From Notamacropus eugenii (Eukaryota; Chordata; Mammalia; Diprotodontia; Macropodidae), in the NCBI RefSeq assembly GCF_028372415.1, contig NC_092875.1, forward strand, positions 56,656,919 through 56,720,918: a DNA stretch of 64,000 nucleotides, read 5' to 3'. Both the position numbers and the translations under genes were made by a program. The notes below the pieces were generated by a model. That model was not told the DNA's origin and ran no database searches. It saw only the letters and a program-made list of their open reading frames with translations. Below are positions 13,960 through 25,407 of the stretch, one piece after another; within the stretch, counting starts at the first letter, position 1; every line of letters begins with the position of its first letter.

Positions 13960-14240
13960 GCTCTGATCCTACCTCTTTTGGACTGGTAGCTATCTTTAAG
14001 TATTTGAAGGGCTAAGAGGGGAATGGGATGTTGACCTTAGCCAAGAAAAGATGTGGCCAAAATATAATTTAGACTTCATCTCAGAAAACAAATAGCAAAC
14101 AAACTTCTTATAATTAAAGCTTACCAAACGTGAAATGGTCTCTATCAAGAGGTAATGGATTCATGCTCATGGGAGGTCTTCAAGCAAGAGCTGGATAATT
14201 GTTTCTTATCTGTAAGATAACCTTTCATCACCCTTTCTGT
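13960..14240 (+). repeat. L3/CR1-type LINE 3' relic (copy A, third)
   Basis: It has 'agtatttgaagggctaagag', then 'aaacttcttataattaaagc' and 'ggaggtcttcaagcaagagc'. The ortholog is at 45270-45500. Confidence 0.7.
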
Positions 14241-14319
14241 TATTTCTGTCTCTGTGAATGTCAAAGTCATGACACAATGCCCACTACCTCCTCACCCTTC
14301 AACATCTTTCCCACAAGAC

Positions 14320-14545
14320 ACCTACCTATTCCCACTGGTGACTTCCTTCAGAGAGTCTCCTATTTGGGTAATGAGCTCAGATTTGTCCTTCTTTGTTCTC
14401 CTCCTTCCTGTGTCTCTGAGTGTCCAGGCTCTGTCATCATGCCATTATACAGGTACCTTCCCTCTCTCTGCCTCACCCCTCTTATTTCTTATTTTTGTAT
14501 CCCTAGCATTTAGCTCAGTGTCACAGTAAGTTTTTCATTAATGCA
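14320..14545 (+). repeat. L2-like LINE 3' end (copy A)
   Basis: It ends in 'tttgtatccctagcatttag' with 'ctcagtg', the typical L2 3' terminal wording. The ortholog is at 45600-45800. Confidence 0.5.
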
Positions 14546-14559
14546 TACTGCATTACTAA

Positions 14560-15440
14560 CCATGTAGGAAGAGCTCAGTTTGTGTTTTTCATACCTACAT
14601 CACATTTTCTATAGGTCATGTAGGAAAAATTCTTATTTAGCTAGGGGTTGGACTCAATGACTTCTAGAGTCAATTCTGAGGTTCAGTGCTTCTAGAATTC
14701 TCAGAAGGATTAGCCTTCTGGAAGTTTTTTCTGTTTTATTCAGACTGTTCTTGACTTTCTTTGTCAATATAAATGACACACCAGGTAGCCCTGAAATTGC
14801 CTGAAGATGTTAACTCTACCCTAAAATCTCAGACCTGACTCCATTCTCTCCAGAAATGCCTTCCTACACTGAATACATTCCTTTAAACCTGCATCCATCT
14901 TCCACTTACAAAATTGTTAGACTGGGCCAAAACCATATGCATATAGGAAAGGAAAATACTTAAAAATACTGTCAGCTGGGATGAGCTTTAGAAGGTAGAA
15001 TGTGTGAGTTGTAAGGGACTAGAGAATAGGAGTCAGAACTGGTAGGTGTCATTGCTTGGAGCTCCCAAAACACTTTCAAGGTTAATGGAGCAGAGAGTCA
15101 GAGAGGTGCTCTTTCACATATACAGCTCTAGGTTAACACAGGGGAGCCTTAGCAACACAGGTTCAACAAATACTGGAAGGTTGATCTCATCCTCAAGTTG
15201 CGTAGCTCCAGCATATAGAAAGGGAAAAACACACAAGTCTCCCAGAACACCATCCCCCAACACACAAGACCATTATTCATTTGAAAATAATCTGGAGATT
15301 TCCAGTGGATTGTAAACTCACTATGAGACAGCAGTGATGGGGCAGATAAAATAACCTAAAAAAAAGTTAACCTATGTTAAAGGAGATAAAATTTCCAATA
15401 AGAATCAGGTGATCATCCTGCTGTCTTTGACTATAATCAG
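14560..15440. other. Segment present in A, missing from B
   Basis: Copy B jumps from the equivalent of about 14560 to the equivalent of about 15440. In A, an L3/CR1 element runs unbroken across the right-hand point (15270-15895), so loss from B is the simpler reading. An L3/CR1 tail ('ggggttggactcaatgactt') lies near 14645-14665. The open frame at 15046-15315 has no recognised domain. Confidence 0.55.
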
Positions 15441-15895
15441 ATCTCATTTGATTAGTTATGGATATCACAACTTAGAAAAGACATTGATTTTCTGGAAAGG
15501 ATGCAAGGGAAGTGAATCCTTCTAACCAGGATGGTGAAGGGCCTATGTAGATTAGCTGAAGGAACTAGACTTACTTGGCCTAAAGGAGAGAAAACCTACA
15601 TAATACAGGATAACTTCATATATTTAAAGAGATATTATGTGGGAGAAAAGGACAGCCTTATAAAACTAGAAAATAGTTACATTTTGGCTCAATAGAAAGG
15701 AAAGTGAGAATAAACCCAGAGTGGAATAGGCTCTCTCAGGAAGCTGAGACATGTCCCTTCCATGGAGGTCTTCAAGGAGAGGCCAAATAACCACATACCA
15801 GGAATATTTTTATGCCAGGAATGTTGTAGGGTATAGCTTTCTCCTGCATGCCCTATGAGGTCCCTTCCATTTCTATGAGATTTTACCATTCCAGT
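15270..15895 (+). repeat. L3/CR1 LINE 3' portion (copy A, fourth)
   Basis: It runs from the ORF2-end region ('ggatgcaagggaagtgaatc', 'accaggatggtgaagggcc') to the 3' UTR ('tggaggtcttcaaggagagg', 'gaggtcccttccatttctat'). The copy B ortholog (45865-46295) lacks the first part. Confidence 0.75.
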
Positions 15896-16301
15896 TAAAT
15901 GGATGCCCCAAGCCCTCAGTCATACTAGATGACTGGCCTCTCTCTGCTGTTGTCTACAGGAATGGTTCTGCCCTGTCCATGGTATCTCTTTACCCCAGTG
16001 CTCGATGGTCATTGATGCTTAGAGCAAATTTGAGATTCATCCGTTGTTCATTTCTAAAAATCGTTGTTCATGTTTCAAAGACTGTCCGAACTGGAAAGAT
16101 ACTTAGAGGACTCTAACCCAGTGGTTAAAGTCCTCCATCTTGCTTTGAGGTGGAATTCGGAAGTAGTGGTTGTCTAAGATCATAAAGTTAATAAGTGGCA
16201 AAGACAGGGATAGAACTTAGAAATTCTAAGTCAGAGCCTCATCAGAGTCTGAGTTTTTTCCATTTTGTATACAAAGATAATTGTATTTACATGTCTTGCT
16301 C
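15896..16301. other. Region just upstream of OR A
   Basis: Intronic or 5'-flanking sequence of the receptor, alignable with 46296-46680 of copy B. A non-coding 5' exon is expected further upstream from the OR family gene model, but I could not place it or a promoter. Confidence 0.5.
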
Positions 16302-16324
16302 TTCTTATTTCTCTTTCCCGGCAG
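16302..16324 (+). promoter_or_regulatory. Splice acceptor before the OR A coding exon
   Basis: A polypyrimidine tract ends in 'cccggcag', with AG at 16323-16324. It leaves 13 bases of 5' UTR before ATG 16338. OR genes commonly splice a 5' non-coding exon to a single coding exon. Confidence 0.7.
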
Positions 16325-16337
16325 CAAAGTCAACCCC

Positions 16338-17258
16338 ATGGTACCAGCAAACCAAACACAATTCATTGAATTTCTCCTCATGGGATTTTCTGAGAAACCA
16401 GATCAGCAAGGGCCCCTCTTTGGGATGTTCTTGGGCATGTATTTGGTCACAGTAGTTGGAAACCTGCTCATCATGTTGGCCATTGGCTCTGACTCTCACC
16501 TCCACACTCCCATGTACTTCTTTCTTTCTAATTTGTCCTTTGTGGATATCTGTGTGGTATCCACCACAGTCCCCAAGATGTTGCTGAGCATCTTCACACA
16601 GAACAAAGCCATCCTCTATACTGACTGTTTTGCCCAGATGTATTTTTTTATATTTTTTATTGTTTTGGACAATTTCCTCCTCACTGCAATGGCCTATGAC
16701 CGTTTTGTGGCTATCTGTCACCCTCTACACTATGCAGCCATCATGAACCCTTGGCTCTGTGGTCAGCTGGTGCTGCTGTCCTGGACAATAAGCTTTCTAA
16801 ACTCCCTCCTTCAATGTCTGATGGTAACACGGCTCTCCTTCTGCACAGACCATGAAATTCAGCACTTCTTTTGTGATCTTGCTGAGGTTCTGAAACTGTC
16901 TTGTTCTGACACTCTCCTCAATTATGTCTTGTTATATTTTGCTACTGGACTGCTGGGTATTCTCCCCCTCACTGGGATCATTTTCTCTTATACTCAGATC
17001 TTTTCTTCCATTTTGAAAGTTCCATCCACTTGGGGTAAGTATAAAGCCTTTTCTACCTGTGGTTCTCACCTCTCTGTTGTTTCCTTATTCTATGGCACAG
17101 GGTTTGGCATATATTTGAGCTCCTCTGCTACCCCCTCTTCCTGGAAGAGCACAGTTGCCTCAGCAATGTATGCTGTGGTCACTCCCATGTTGAACCCCTT
17201 CATCTACGCACTAAGAAATAAAGACATCAAAGATGGCCTTAAAAGGTTTATTAGGTAG
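16338..17258 (+). CDS. Olfactory receptor, class II, OR7-like (copy A)
   Basis: A single-exon odorant GPCR of 306 residues, expected in the ciliary membrane of olfactory neurons and coupled to the olfactory Gs-type protein. Visible motifs are an N-terminal glycosylation site (N5-Q-T), GN at 41-42 in TM1, [13 protein letters not shown] (55-67), the TM3 cysteine C97, [10 protein letters not shown] (118-127), SYTQ before the third inner loop, KAFSTCGSH (236-244) in TM6 and PMLNPFIY (283-290) in TM7. It ends in KRFIR. Length and motifs are complete and no break is seen. The start is the first in-frame ATG, 13 bases after a good splice acceptor. An in-frame TTG further upstream (16281) lies on the intron side and is not used. 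[12 protein letters not shown] and STTVPKML point to family 7 by memory of human OR7 proteins; the subfamily is not assigned. Confidence 0.96.
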   Translation: MVPANQTQFIEFLLMGFSEKPDQQGPLFGMFLGMYLVTVVGNLLIMLAIGSDSHLHTPMYFFLSNLSFVDICVVSTTVPKMLLSIFTQNKAILYTDCFAQMYFFIFFIVLDNFLLTAMAYDRFVAICHPLHYAAIMNPWLCGQLVLLSWTISFLNSLLQCLMVTRLSFCTDHEIQHFFCDLAEVLKLSCSDTLLNYVLLYFATGLLGILPLTGIIFSYTQIFSSILKVPSTWGKYKAFSTCGSHLSVVSLFYGTGFGIYLSSSATPSSWKSTVASAMYAVVTPMLNPFIYALRNKDIKDGLKRFIR

Positions 17259-17394
17259 TTTCCAGACCCAGTGATGGGTCTGGCTTCTGCTCTTCAGAAT
17301 AGGACACAGGTACTTCTGGTGAAAATATTGTGAGACAGGAATGTTGGATTCCTCGATTCTCTCCCCCAGGCAAATCCATCCTTCCTTTAGTCAC

Positions 17395-17975
17395 CAAAAT
17401 GACTTTTTCTAAAGTATATGTCTGACCCTCTCACCCGTGCTAAACAATGAATGTCAGAGATTCCTTATTGCCTGTAGGATCAAATACAAAATTCTCTGTT
17501 TGATATTCCAACCCTTCATAAGCCAGTCTCCTTCTACCTTCCCAATTTTCTAATACTATTCTTGATATCATGTACTCCTTGCTTCGGTGAGTTTTTTGCT
17601 ATTCCATGAACAAGACACTCAGTTTCTTGGTTGTGTGTATTTGCTTGGGTTGTCTTCCATCTCTGAAACAATCCCTCTACTCAACTGCACCGTCTGGCTT
17701 ATTTTATTTCAAGTGAAAATTCTTTAAAAACTCTGATTTTTATTGGATGTCTTTCCCAACCACTCTTGACTCTAGTATCTTCTTTCTGTTATGATTTTCT
17801 ATTAATCCTGTATATAGCTTGTATGTATGTATTTGTTTGTATATTGTCTCCCCCATTAGATTATAAGATTCATGAGGTCAGGGACTATTTTTGCCTCATT
17901 TTGTATACCCAAAGCTTAATAGAGTGCCTAGGACATTTTAGGTACTTAATAAATGATGGTTGATGAATCTCAAAA
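17395..17975 (+). repeat. L2-like LINE 3' end (copy A)
   Basis: It contains 'aggatcaaatacaaaattct', 'ttagattataagattcatga', 'ggtcagggactattt' and 'gtacttaataaatgatgg', the ordered 3' terminal features of L2-type elements. It follows the OR stop by about 140 bases and its AATAAA (about 17948) could serve as an OR polyadenylation signal. The ortholog is at 47805-48345. Confidence 0.65.
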
Positions 17976-18377
17976 TTCCTACCATTCCGGATCACTCTGC
18001 TCTTGTTGATGATTAAAGGACTTGATCTTCTTCTTCATGTCTCCATTCCTGATGTTTCCACCATAACTACATCTGATTGAAAATGTCTTGCTTCTTCACA
18101 ACATTTCCCAGCTCAAAAATTCCTGCAAATGGAGTGAAAAGATAGGATTTATTCCTCAGTTTAGTACTTGTAAGCTATATACCTTTGGCCAAGGCACTTA
18201 ATATAATTATTTCTCCATTTGATCATTTCTGAAATGGGAAAAGGAAGGCTTACCCTGAAAACCTGAAATGTTTTTTTCTCTATACATCAAATAAAATATT
18301 GAATGTGAAAGTGTTTTGTAAATTGTGAAATATTATATACCTGCAGGAAAGAAAAAAATTAGAGAAAAACAATATGG

Positions 18378-19888
18378 CATTGTATTCCATTTGCATTATA
18401 TATTTACTAGGTGTATATCTTAATACACAGTGATACCCCATCCCACATTTTATATATGATGCTTCTCTTAAATGGGCCATCACTTTCAGAGCCATATTTT
18501 AGTCAAAGATTTCACCCTACCAAGTCTCATGCAAACCTTTGAGGTCAAATTTGCCATTAATAGCCATTTATCATCTCTGTCAGCCATACTTCTGCATTTC
18601 CTAATTGAAATCTGAAAAAACTAGTTTTATTTTTCTTGAAATCTTGAAAATTCTGAAAGTTTCAATTGCTATTGTTCCTATTTTGAGGCAATTTTTAAAT
18701 ATATATTTGTGGATAGACATAATACCATACCCTCTCTCTTCTTCTTGCTTTTCCTATGTAGCCTCTGAAGGTAATGTTAGTAACAATAAGTAACAGTTAC
18801 AAGAAGGTAGATTTTTTAACTCAGTCTAGTGAAGAATTTTCTCACAACTAAAGCAGCCAGTCAAATAGTGAGAATGGCTCATTATTGGCTAAGAAGTTTC
18901 CTCTAACTGAAAGAGTTCAAGCATAAGATAGAGGATCACTTTTTTAGCAGAGCCATTTTAAATCTAAAGAGGATCGTTGCATTATTTAAGAAGTTTGAGT
19001 AGAGGGCTTCCCAGATCTCTCCTATGAGTTTGGAATTCATAGGAAAAAGAGAGAAAACCAAGTATGAATCACTTCATGTGAAGCATTCATTAAATGCCTA
19101 CGTTGTCCTGGGTATTGAGCTAGGTGATTTGGATACAAAAACAAATAAGTGATAGTCTCCACTCTCTAACACCTTATTTTCCTCAGGGCCAGTGAAAATT
19201 CAGATGTACACAGGTAAACAACTATTATGCAGTAAATTTGGTGGAAATAGGGGATAACAGTAACAACTGGGGAAATCAGGAATTGTTGTTGGAGTTAGCA
19301 CTTGAATTCAGTCATAAATGGAGTTGGGAATTGAATTTAAAGAGATGAGTACGGGCTCCCCTGTGTTCCATGCATGAGAAATAGCCTTTGTCAAAGTTAT
19401 GAGGGGAGAGGTGGAACATCATTACAAGTAGGTGAGTTTGACTTGATTGCAGAACATGCTGTGGCAGTCATGTGAAATCAGACCAGGAGTGTATGTTGGA
19501 CTGGGATTAGAAAGGGTTTTAGTTGTCACAAGAGGTGAAATTTTATTCCTGCTATATTAGGAAGCCAGTGAAGCACCTTAAGCAAAGTAGTAAGATGGTG
19601 GTAGTGATCACCAAGATGATGACAAAAGCAATTGTATTTTGAACAGTTGAACCCATTCAATATGTCATTGTGAAATGGAGTTGATTAAAGTTTCTCAGAG
19701 GCTATGGTATCTGAGCCACAGTTATTCTACGTCCAATGAAGTAGAAAGACTATCTCTGGCATCAGGCAAAAGACAAAGACAGTCATCATGGGAGGGTTGA
19801 CCACCATATGGTAAATTTTTTTAACCATAGCAACTCATAATTACCATCTACAAAGACATGGAAGAGATGAGACCTAGACTCTGAAGGG
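18378..19888 (-). repeat. 1.5-kb block inverted relative to copy B
   Basis: The reverse complement aligns with copy B 48739-50256, while both flanks are direct. In both copies the left flank ends at 'aatatgg' and the right flank resumes at 'ccagaatcaa(g/a)aagc'. Which orientation is ancestral cannot be told here. It encloses an L2-like relic. Confidence 0.88.
19040..19700 (-). repeat. L2-like LINE 3' relic inside the inverted block
   Basis: The antisense copy shows 'cattcattaaatgcctacg' and 'gagctaggtgatttggatac', the reverse of an L2 tail. It is the same insertion as the plus-strand one at 48995-49590. Confidence 0.6.
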
Positions 19889-20016
19889 CACCAGAATCAA
19901 GAAGCATTGAAAAGAAACATCATTGCATGCATAAATAGAAGTAGTTTTACCATTATACACAGTGAAGACTGATTGGAGAGAAAAGAGAATTAGATGAGTT
20001 CCTGAAACAGATCACA

Positions 20017-20530
20017 ATGCATAGATATGGTAAAATAGTAAGGGCATACTTCTATTCACTAGAGATCTTCTTGAACTTTTTATGTCCTAATCCCATCCAC
20101 CCTCCTTTTGCATCTTTAGTTTTTCCTTCTTTACTGGCTACTCGGCTTCTGCTTACAAACATGTTCAATTTTCCATTGCCCAATACATACCTCCTTCTGA
20201 CCTATTATCTTAATCTAAGTACTGCCCATTTCCTTTAAAAAGTAGTGTCTGCTTCCTTACCTCCCATTCATTCACTATCCACGTCATAGCAATCCAAATT
20301 TTGTATTCACAATTCTACTTAAATCCCTCTCTCAAAGTCACCAAATCTGAGCTTTTGTCCTACTTAATCAGTCCTCATTTTTGGCACAGCCCTATTGGTT
20401 CTCCTACATTTCTGACTGGTCCTTTTCTATTTGCTTTCCTGCCTCTAGCTCCTCATTGGCCTCTCCTCCTGACCTATCACTTCATGGTGGGCATTTTGCC
20501 CAAGTTTCTGTGCTTAGACTCATCACTTCT
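20017..20530. other. Copy A stretch with nothing recognised
   Basis: Pyrimidine-rich sequence aligned with 50390-50880. Two short open frames (20017-20238 and 20301-20540) have no recognisable domain and are not intact in B. Confidence 0.5.
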
Positions 20531-20775
20531 CCCTCTATGAAAACTGAGACCTGAGAAAGAGCTTAGCTTAAAAAGGTCAAGTTCCCTCTCTGCATCTTGG
20601 GCCATTACCAGTCATCTTGGTCTATGGCTTGTCATTGGATTCTGATAACTCTGGAAGAGAGGGTGAGGCTGATGACTTTGCATAGCACTGCCTCATTTAA
20701 ATCTAATTCATGTGCAAGTCAAGGCATCACCCTCCTGATGTCATGGGTCCTGTTCAAGAAGGGTGAACAACAACA
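20530..20775 (+). repeat. MAR1-like SINE (copy A)
   Basis: It follows the MAR1 order from memory: 'gggccattaccagtcatctt', 'gataactctggaagagaggg', 'catttaaatctaattcatgt', then a 'gatgtcatgggtcctgttca' tail ending in an ACAACAA repeat. The tail resembles the 3' end of the RTE-like LINE in this window. Confidence 0.75.
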
Positions 20776-20819
20776 AAAATCTCCCTCTATGCTCTCTCTA
20801 TTGGTGACTTCATTCACTC

Positions 20820-21688
20820 AGTATCAGAGAATCACAGAATTTTGGAGTTGGAAAAGACCTTGAAGACTATCCTATACCTGAAAGGAGTAATCCTTTCTAT
20901 AATGTACCCAACAAATCTGCTTTCCTGCTATGCTTGAAGCTTTCTAATGGACAGTCTGCCTTGGAGTGGCCACCCATTCAGCTTTGGGACAGTTTTAATT
21001 ACATGGAAATCTTTCAACAAGACTAATTGTGCTTCTTTGCAACTTCCATCCTTTGACTCTGGTGGCCCCTGATGCTTCCCTCTGGGTTCTAATAGACTAA
21101 ATCTAACCTCTCTTCCATATGACAGATGCTCAAATACTTTAAAATGACTATTATGTCCCAATTGAGTCTTCCCTTTAATAGACAAAAAATGCCCGGGTCC
21201 ATCCGTCAGTCCCAATGTAACATGGATTCAAGGCCTTTCACCATCTTCCTTGTTCTTCTCTACATTCTCTCCAACTTGTCAATGTCCTTATGGATCCATG
21301 GTATCCAGAATGAAACATAATATTCATGTTAAGATCAGATGACAGTAGAGCTCAGAGAAAGGGCCACATCCTTAACTTTGAAACTTATGCTTCCCTTAAT
21401 GAAGGCCAAGATTGCATTAGCCCTGGCAGTTGCCACATCATATCATTCAATTCATGTTGAGTTTATAGTCCATTAAGACTTTAAGGCCTTTTTTTTTCTC
21501 AGACCATCTGCCATTTATGATTCATCCATCTTGCACTTGGAAAATAGAAATTATGTACCCAAATATAAGATTTTACATTTATCCCTATTGAATTTCATCC
21601 TAGAAGATTCAACCCAATGGTATAAACTGTCAAAAATCCTTTTGGATTTTTCTGTTTTCATCCAGTGTATTACTTATCTTTGGCAGGG
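20820..21688 (-). mobile_element. L3/CR1 LINE 3' portion, antisense (copy A)
   Basis: It begins with 'gagaatcacagaattttgga', the reverse of the CR1-like 3' terminus. It continues through 'ctccaacttgtcaatgtcct' and 'aagattgcattagccctggc' to 'catccagtgtattacttatc', the reverse of the ORF2 end. It breaks off at 21688, where copy B continues about 100 bases further. Confidence 0.8.
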
Positions 21689-22021
21689 GTGTAGGATGTA
21701 TTTAGGGAGGACTAGTACATTTGCTGTGATGACTGACAAGCCCTTTTCAGGGCTGCTTTCCACCTTTGATGTCCTCCTGTTCCACCTAACTCTCACCTGT
21801 GGCTCTAAGAAGCTGGAACATGGGCAGTGGCCACACTCTGGTAAACCATTTTGGCAGATGGACCAAACCAGATTGAAGGTAACCAAGTCTCAAACTCATT
21901 GATGAATTACGGTAGTGTCTACCCCAAACATGTGAAGACTTCCCCTGATGGAATGGGTAGATGAGAACAATTTGGTCCAAAGGCCGTGAAGGCAGCTGAA
22001 GAAGATAATGTGGAGCACTTA
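21689..22021. repeat. Copy A-only insertion, possible SINE
   Basis: A block of about 330 bases replaces about 100 bases of CR1 seen in copy B. It resembles nothing else in the window. The compact, abruptly bounded sequence suggests a short retroposon, but the family is not assigned. Open frames at 21531-21902 and on the opposite strand are not convincing. Confidence 0.4.
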
Positions 22022-22029
22022 GAGTAATA

Positions 22030-22330
22030 ACATTTTGTAGTAATTAGAACATGAGAGTCAGGAAGACAAGTTCAATCATGTCTCAGACCCTTACTACCTA
22101 TGTGTCCTTAGCCAAGGAACATAATCTCTTGCGTTTCAGTCTCTTCATCTCTAAAATGAGGATTAAAAATAGCACCCACCTCACAGAAGCTTTTGGAGGA
22201 TTTAATTAATTAATATATTAGTATAACATCATATTAATATTAATTAAATAATATATGTGAACTACATTGAAAAATACCAAACACTATGTACATGCTAACT
22301 ACCATAATGACTACTCATGGAATTAGAATA
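22030..22330 (+). repeat. tRNA/CORE-type SINE (copy A)
   Basis: It has 'gagtcaggaagacaagttca' (head), 'cttcatctctaaaatgagga' and 'tagcacccacctcacagaag'. The layout fits marsupial MON1/THER-like SINEs. The ortholog is at 52225-52530. Confidence 0.7.
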
Positions 22331-22624
22331 TCACGTAGCTCCTAATCCATACACATACCACTGAGTCTGCATTTCGCCCTCTTCTCTGCAAAAATGGTAT
22401 CAGATATTTTATCAAATGTTCCTTCTTACAAACTACAAAATACTGTCTTACTTCCATGATTTTTAAAATTCTGATTTATGTTTTGGCATAATGTCCCAAA
22501 ATGTCTAGACTATGTATTTATTTAAAATTTTTGCATTTCCTTATTGTCAGATACAGGGCTCTGCTTATAGCATTTGGACATTAAATATTTGTTGAAATGC
22601 ATCAAGTTCCTCACTTTCTGAATG

Positions 22625-22725
22625 AGAATTTGGGTTCAGTGGATAGTGTGCTAGATCTAGAGTCAGAGAGGCCTGAGTTGAAATCTGATGTAAAGGGTGA
22701 CTCTGGACAATTCATTTAGCTTCTT
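22625..22725 (+). repeat. SINE head fragment (copy A)
   Basis: 'cagtggatagtgtgctagat' and 'gagtcagagaggcctgagtt' match the tRNA-derived head of MON1-type SINEs. The ortholog is at 52825-52925. Confidence 0.65.
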
Positions 22726-22824
22726 TCCTTTTTTTTAACATCTAATTTATTTCTTTTCAGTTTTCAACATTCACTTCCATAAGTTTTAAATTTTCTCCCC
22801 CTCCCTCACCTTTCCCTTCTATAA

Positions 22825-23400
22825 TGTTATTGAGATTTATATTCATTCTAATTAAAGATCCTTCCCAGCCCATTAATAGGCCTCAGATGAAGTCCATCAA
22901 GGGAAGCTTTATTAGGGGAGGATTGTTTGGTAGGAAGGCCTACACCTTTTGTTAATTAATGGGGCACTGATTCCTGGTGCTCATGATGCCCTATGGCTCT
23001 GAAAAGTGCATATGTCCTTTAAGATGAAGCTTTTCTTTGGGGGACTGGAAGAAGGATTGTGTGACAGATGAGATTATGGGTAGTCATTAAGGAACTCTAC
23101 CCTCTACCTCACCCCACCCCAAGCTTTGAAAGCCCAGATATTGGTGCTTCTCTCTCTGATAACTATGTATGTATGTAATGGTCAAACAGTCAGATCTGTC
23201 TGTTGACCCATGATGTATGTATTGCTTATGACCTGACAGTTAGAAACCTTGCCTGTTGGTCTTTATTTCTCTGCTTGTATTTTCTCTGTTGGTATGTGTG
23301 ATTAAAGAAGATAGCTGACCCCTCAAAAGTTGCTTTCGTTTTAGAAAAACAGACCTAACAACCAGTGCTAGCAGCCCATGCTGAATGTGTGCTGCTACCC
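22825..23400 (+). mobile_element. Solo LTR-like fossil (copy A)
   Basis: A block of about 575 bases opening with TG. It recurs in copy B at 53032-57045 (split by insertions) and in antisense at 53200-53760. A family recurring with the same two ends supports an LTR. The exact 3' end and target duplication are not resolved. It was present before the A/B duplication. Confidence 0.55.
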
Positions 23401-23724
23401 CTCATCAAGATGGCATGCAATCCAATATGGGCTCTATACATTCCTATAAAACACATTTTCACACCAGTCATGTTGCATAGAAGAATTATAATGAATGGGA
23501 GAAACCATGAGAAAGTAAAAACTAAAGAGAAAAGAGTCTTGTTTACTCTGCAATCCAACTCCATAGTCTTTCTCTGGATGTGGATGGCATTTTGCATCAC
23601 GAGTCCTTTGGAAAACTTTTAGGTTCTTGGTTGCTGAGAAGGACTAAGTCTGTCAAAATCAGTCCTTACACACAGTCACTGTTACTGTGTACGATGTTCT
23701 CCTGCTTCCACTCACTCATTTACC

Positions 23725-24015
23725 CTCTTTCTGGCCCAGTTTCTTCATCTGCAAAATAGGAATAACAATTGTGGCTCCTGCTGGGATTGTTGCAAGGATC
23801 AAATGAAACACTATTTATAAAGTGTTTTCCTGAAAGTGCTATTAATTCCCACCTATCATTATTAATATTAAGTATTCTATAAGTTAGACCCATATGCTGA
23901 GGCTGAAAGCACTTAAGTAATTGCTGAGTCACATGACTAAGGGTCTGCATTAGAATAGATCTTCCTGACTCCATGATTAGAGTTCTGCTCTCTATGCCTC
24001 CAAGCTGCCTGAGTA
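23725..24015. repeat. Two abutting SINE relics in opposite senses (copy A)
   Basis: The first half is sense MIR/THER-like ('tcttcatctgcaaaatagga', 'ttgttgcaaggatcaaatga'). The second is an antisense MON1-like body ('tagatcttcctgactccatg', 'ctctatgcctccaagctgcc'). The ortholog is at 57360-57660. Confidence 0.65.
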
Positions 24016-24239
24016 AATGAATCAAAGTTGGTAAAAGATAATAAAAAACTTGTATCACCCACTGCACCCAGACTATGGTTATGGAACACTTCTTACAGCA
24101 TCCTTCTCCCTTCATGGATAATCATGACCTGAATGATAATAGCATGTAACCAATTGGATGGAAGACTGACATTTTCTCTGATCTTCACAAAATATTACAC
24201 CTCTCCAAAATTAAAATTATGCACTAAAAATAAAGCAAC

Positions 24240-25385
24240 CTAAGCTGCTTCCATGGTCTAGGACACCAGGAACCTAAAAGCAAGTGTAAAAAAAAAAACA
24301 GTGAGCTAAGGCTCACTTCAAGCTCACACAGTGCCCTGTTCTCCACCATGCTACCAGAAGCTAGCTTGACATCCTGTGACCCTGAAACAAAACAACCTCA
24401 CGCCCTACTTCTTTCTGGTGCTAAGGAGATCCAGGCTCCAGGGTGTGGAACCTTGCTTGGGACTCTGTAGCCTGTGCCATGACGTTTTCCTATGCTAGAA
24501 AATATCTCTGTAGGAAGGCAGAGACACCAAGAGAACAAAGGACATGGGTCTGGGCTTGCAATAGAACACAATCCCATTCTCCAACAGCTTCAGAGATCCA
24601 AACTCCTATTTACAGAAATCAACCCCCACTGCAGTAGCATTAGTTTGGCTATGCTCTGTACCACAGGGCCAGAGAACTGAGGAATATAGGGAATGGTAAA
24701 AGCCAGTGTGTGAGGTGCTGAGTGGGCTGCATGGCATACAACTAAGCCTGAAGGAAAGAATTCAGTATTCAACAGAGGCCATTTCTATACCCTCAAAAGT
24801 CATTTAGACTACAGACCTAAGTTGGTGAGCTGTGAAATGCCCACAGTGGGAGGAGACTGATATGCTTTGAGATCTAGCTCCCAAGAAAATCCCCATCAGA
24901 GGTGAGAGAGTGAGAAAGGAAGAAATAACAGAAAATAAGATGAAAAATACTAAAATTATCTTAGATCTCATGAAGAAAACTGAAAGTTCTCAAACATAAA
25001 TGGATAAATAAATAAGGAAAATATTAACAGTAAAGGAAAATAGGACTCCAGGTACAGTAAATGAAATCTAGTTTCTATGAATAAATACTGCAAGAAGAAA
25101 ATAATAAAAAGATACTTGATGGACCCTGATGAATTTGAGAAGAACATGAAGCCACAACAGACTCTTCCTAAATGTTTTTGGACTTTTTCAGTTTCCTAAT
25201 CAGTTGTGCTGATTTTTTTCCTCTTCTTTTCCTTTTTTGGTCTGTAAAAACAATACTTTCTTATATGAAGTGGTTCTCTCAAGGGATGTGGAGGGATATC
25301 GGGGAAGACCTATAATTATGTAAAAGCAGAAGTTATTTAAAAAAACTCATTTAAAAGGAAAATAAAACAAGATAATCAGTGATTG
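24240..25385 (+). repeat. Unclassified old element shared by A and B
   Basis: It aligns with 57875-59035. The end has a T-rich stretch followed by 'ggaaaataaaacaag', like an L1-type 3' end. The short open frames here (24443-24637, 24492-24680) shift between the copies. No domain is seen. Confidence 0.45.
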
Positions 25386-25407
25386 TTTGGATACTAGCAG
25401 GGCATTT

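Larger units (their letters stand above)
5493..25407 (+). repeat. Tandem duplication copy A
   Basis: Colinear with copy B (38645-59057), apart from copy-specific insertions, one deletion and one inversion. Homology runs from the L1 relic at the left to 'actagcagggcattt' at 25407, after which the two copies diverge abruptly. Non-coding similarity looks like roughly 80-90 percent by eye. Insertions only in A are the UBE2D2 retrocopy, an RTE-like fragment, 8697-10125 and 21689-22021. Confidence 0.9.

Noticed and set aside
16281-16337. Longer OR A start at 16281
   Set aside because: The codon is TTG, not ATG, and lies before the splice acceptor. ATG 16338 is the first in-frame ATG.
16305-16721. 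138-codon frame antisense to OR A (and 46692-47108 in OR B)
   Set aside because: A shadow of the receptor coding strand, kept open only because the receptor is conserved.
20588-20863. 88-codon frame downstream of OR A
   Set aside because: Translation of the MAR1-like SINE and the edge of the CR1 relic.
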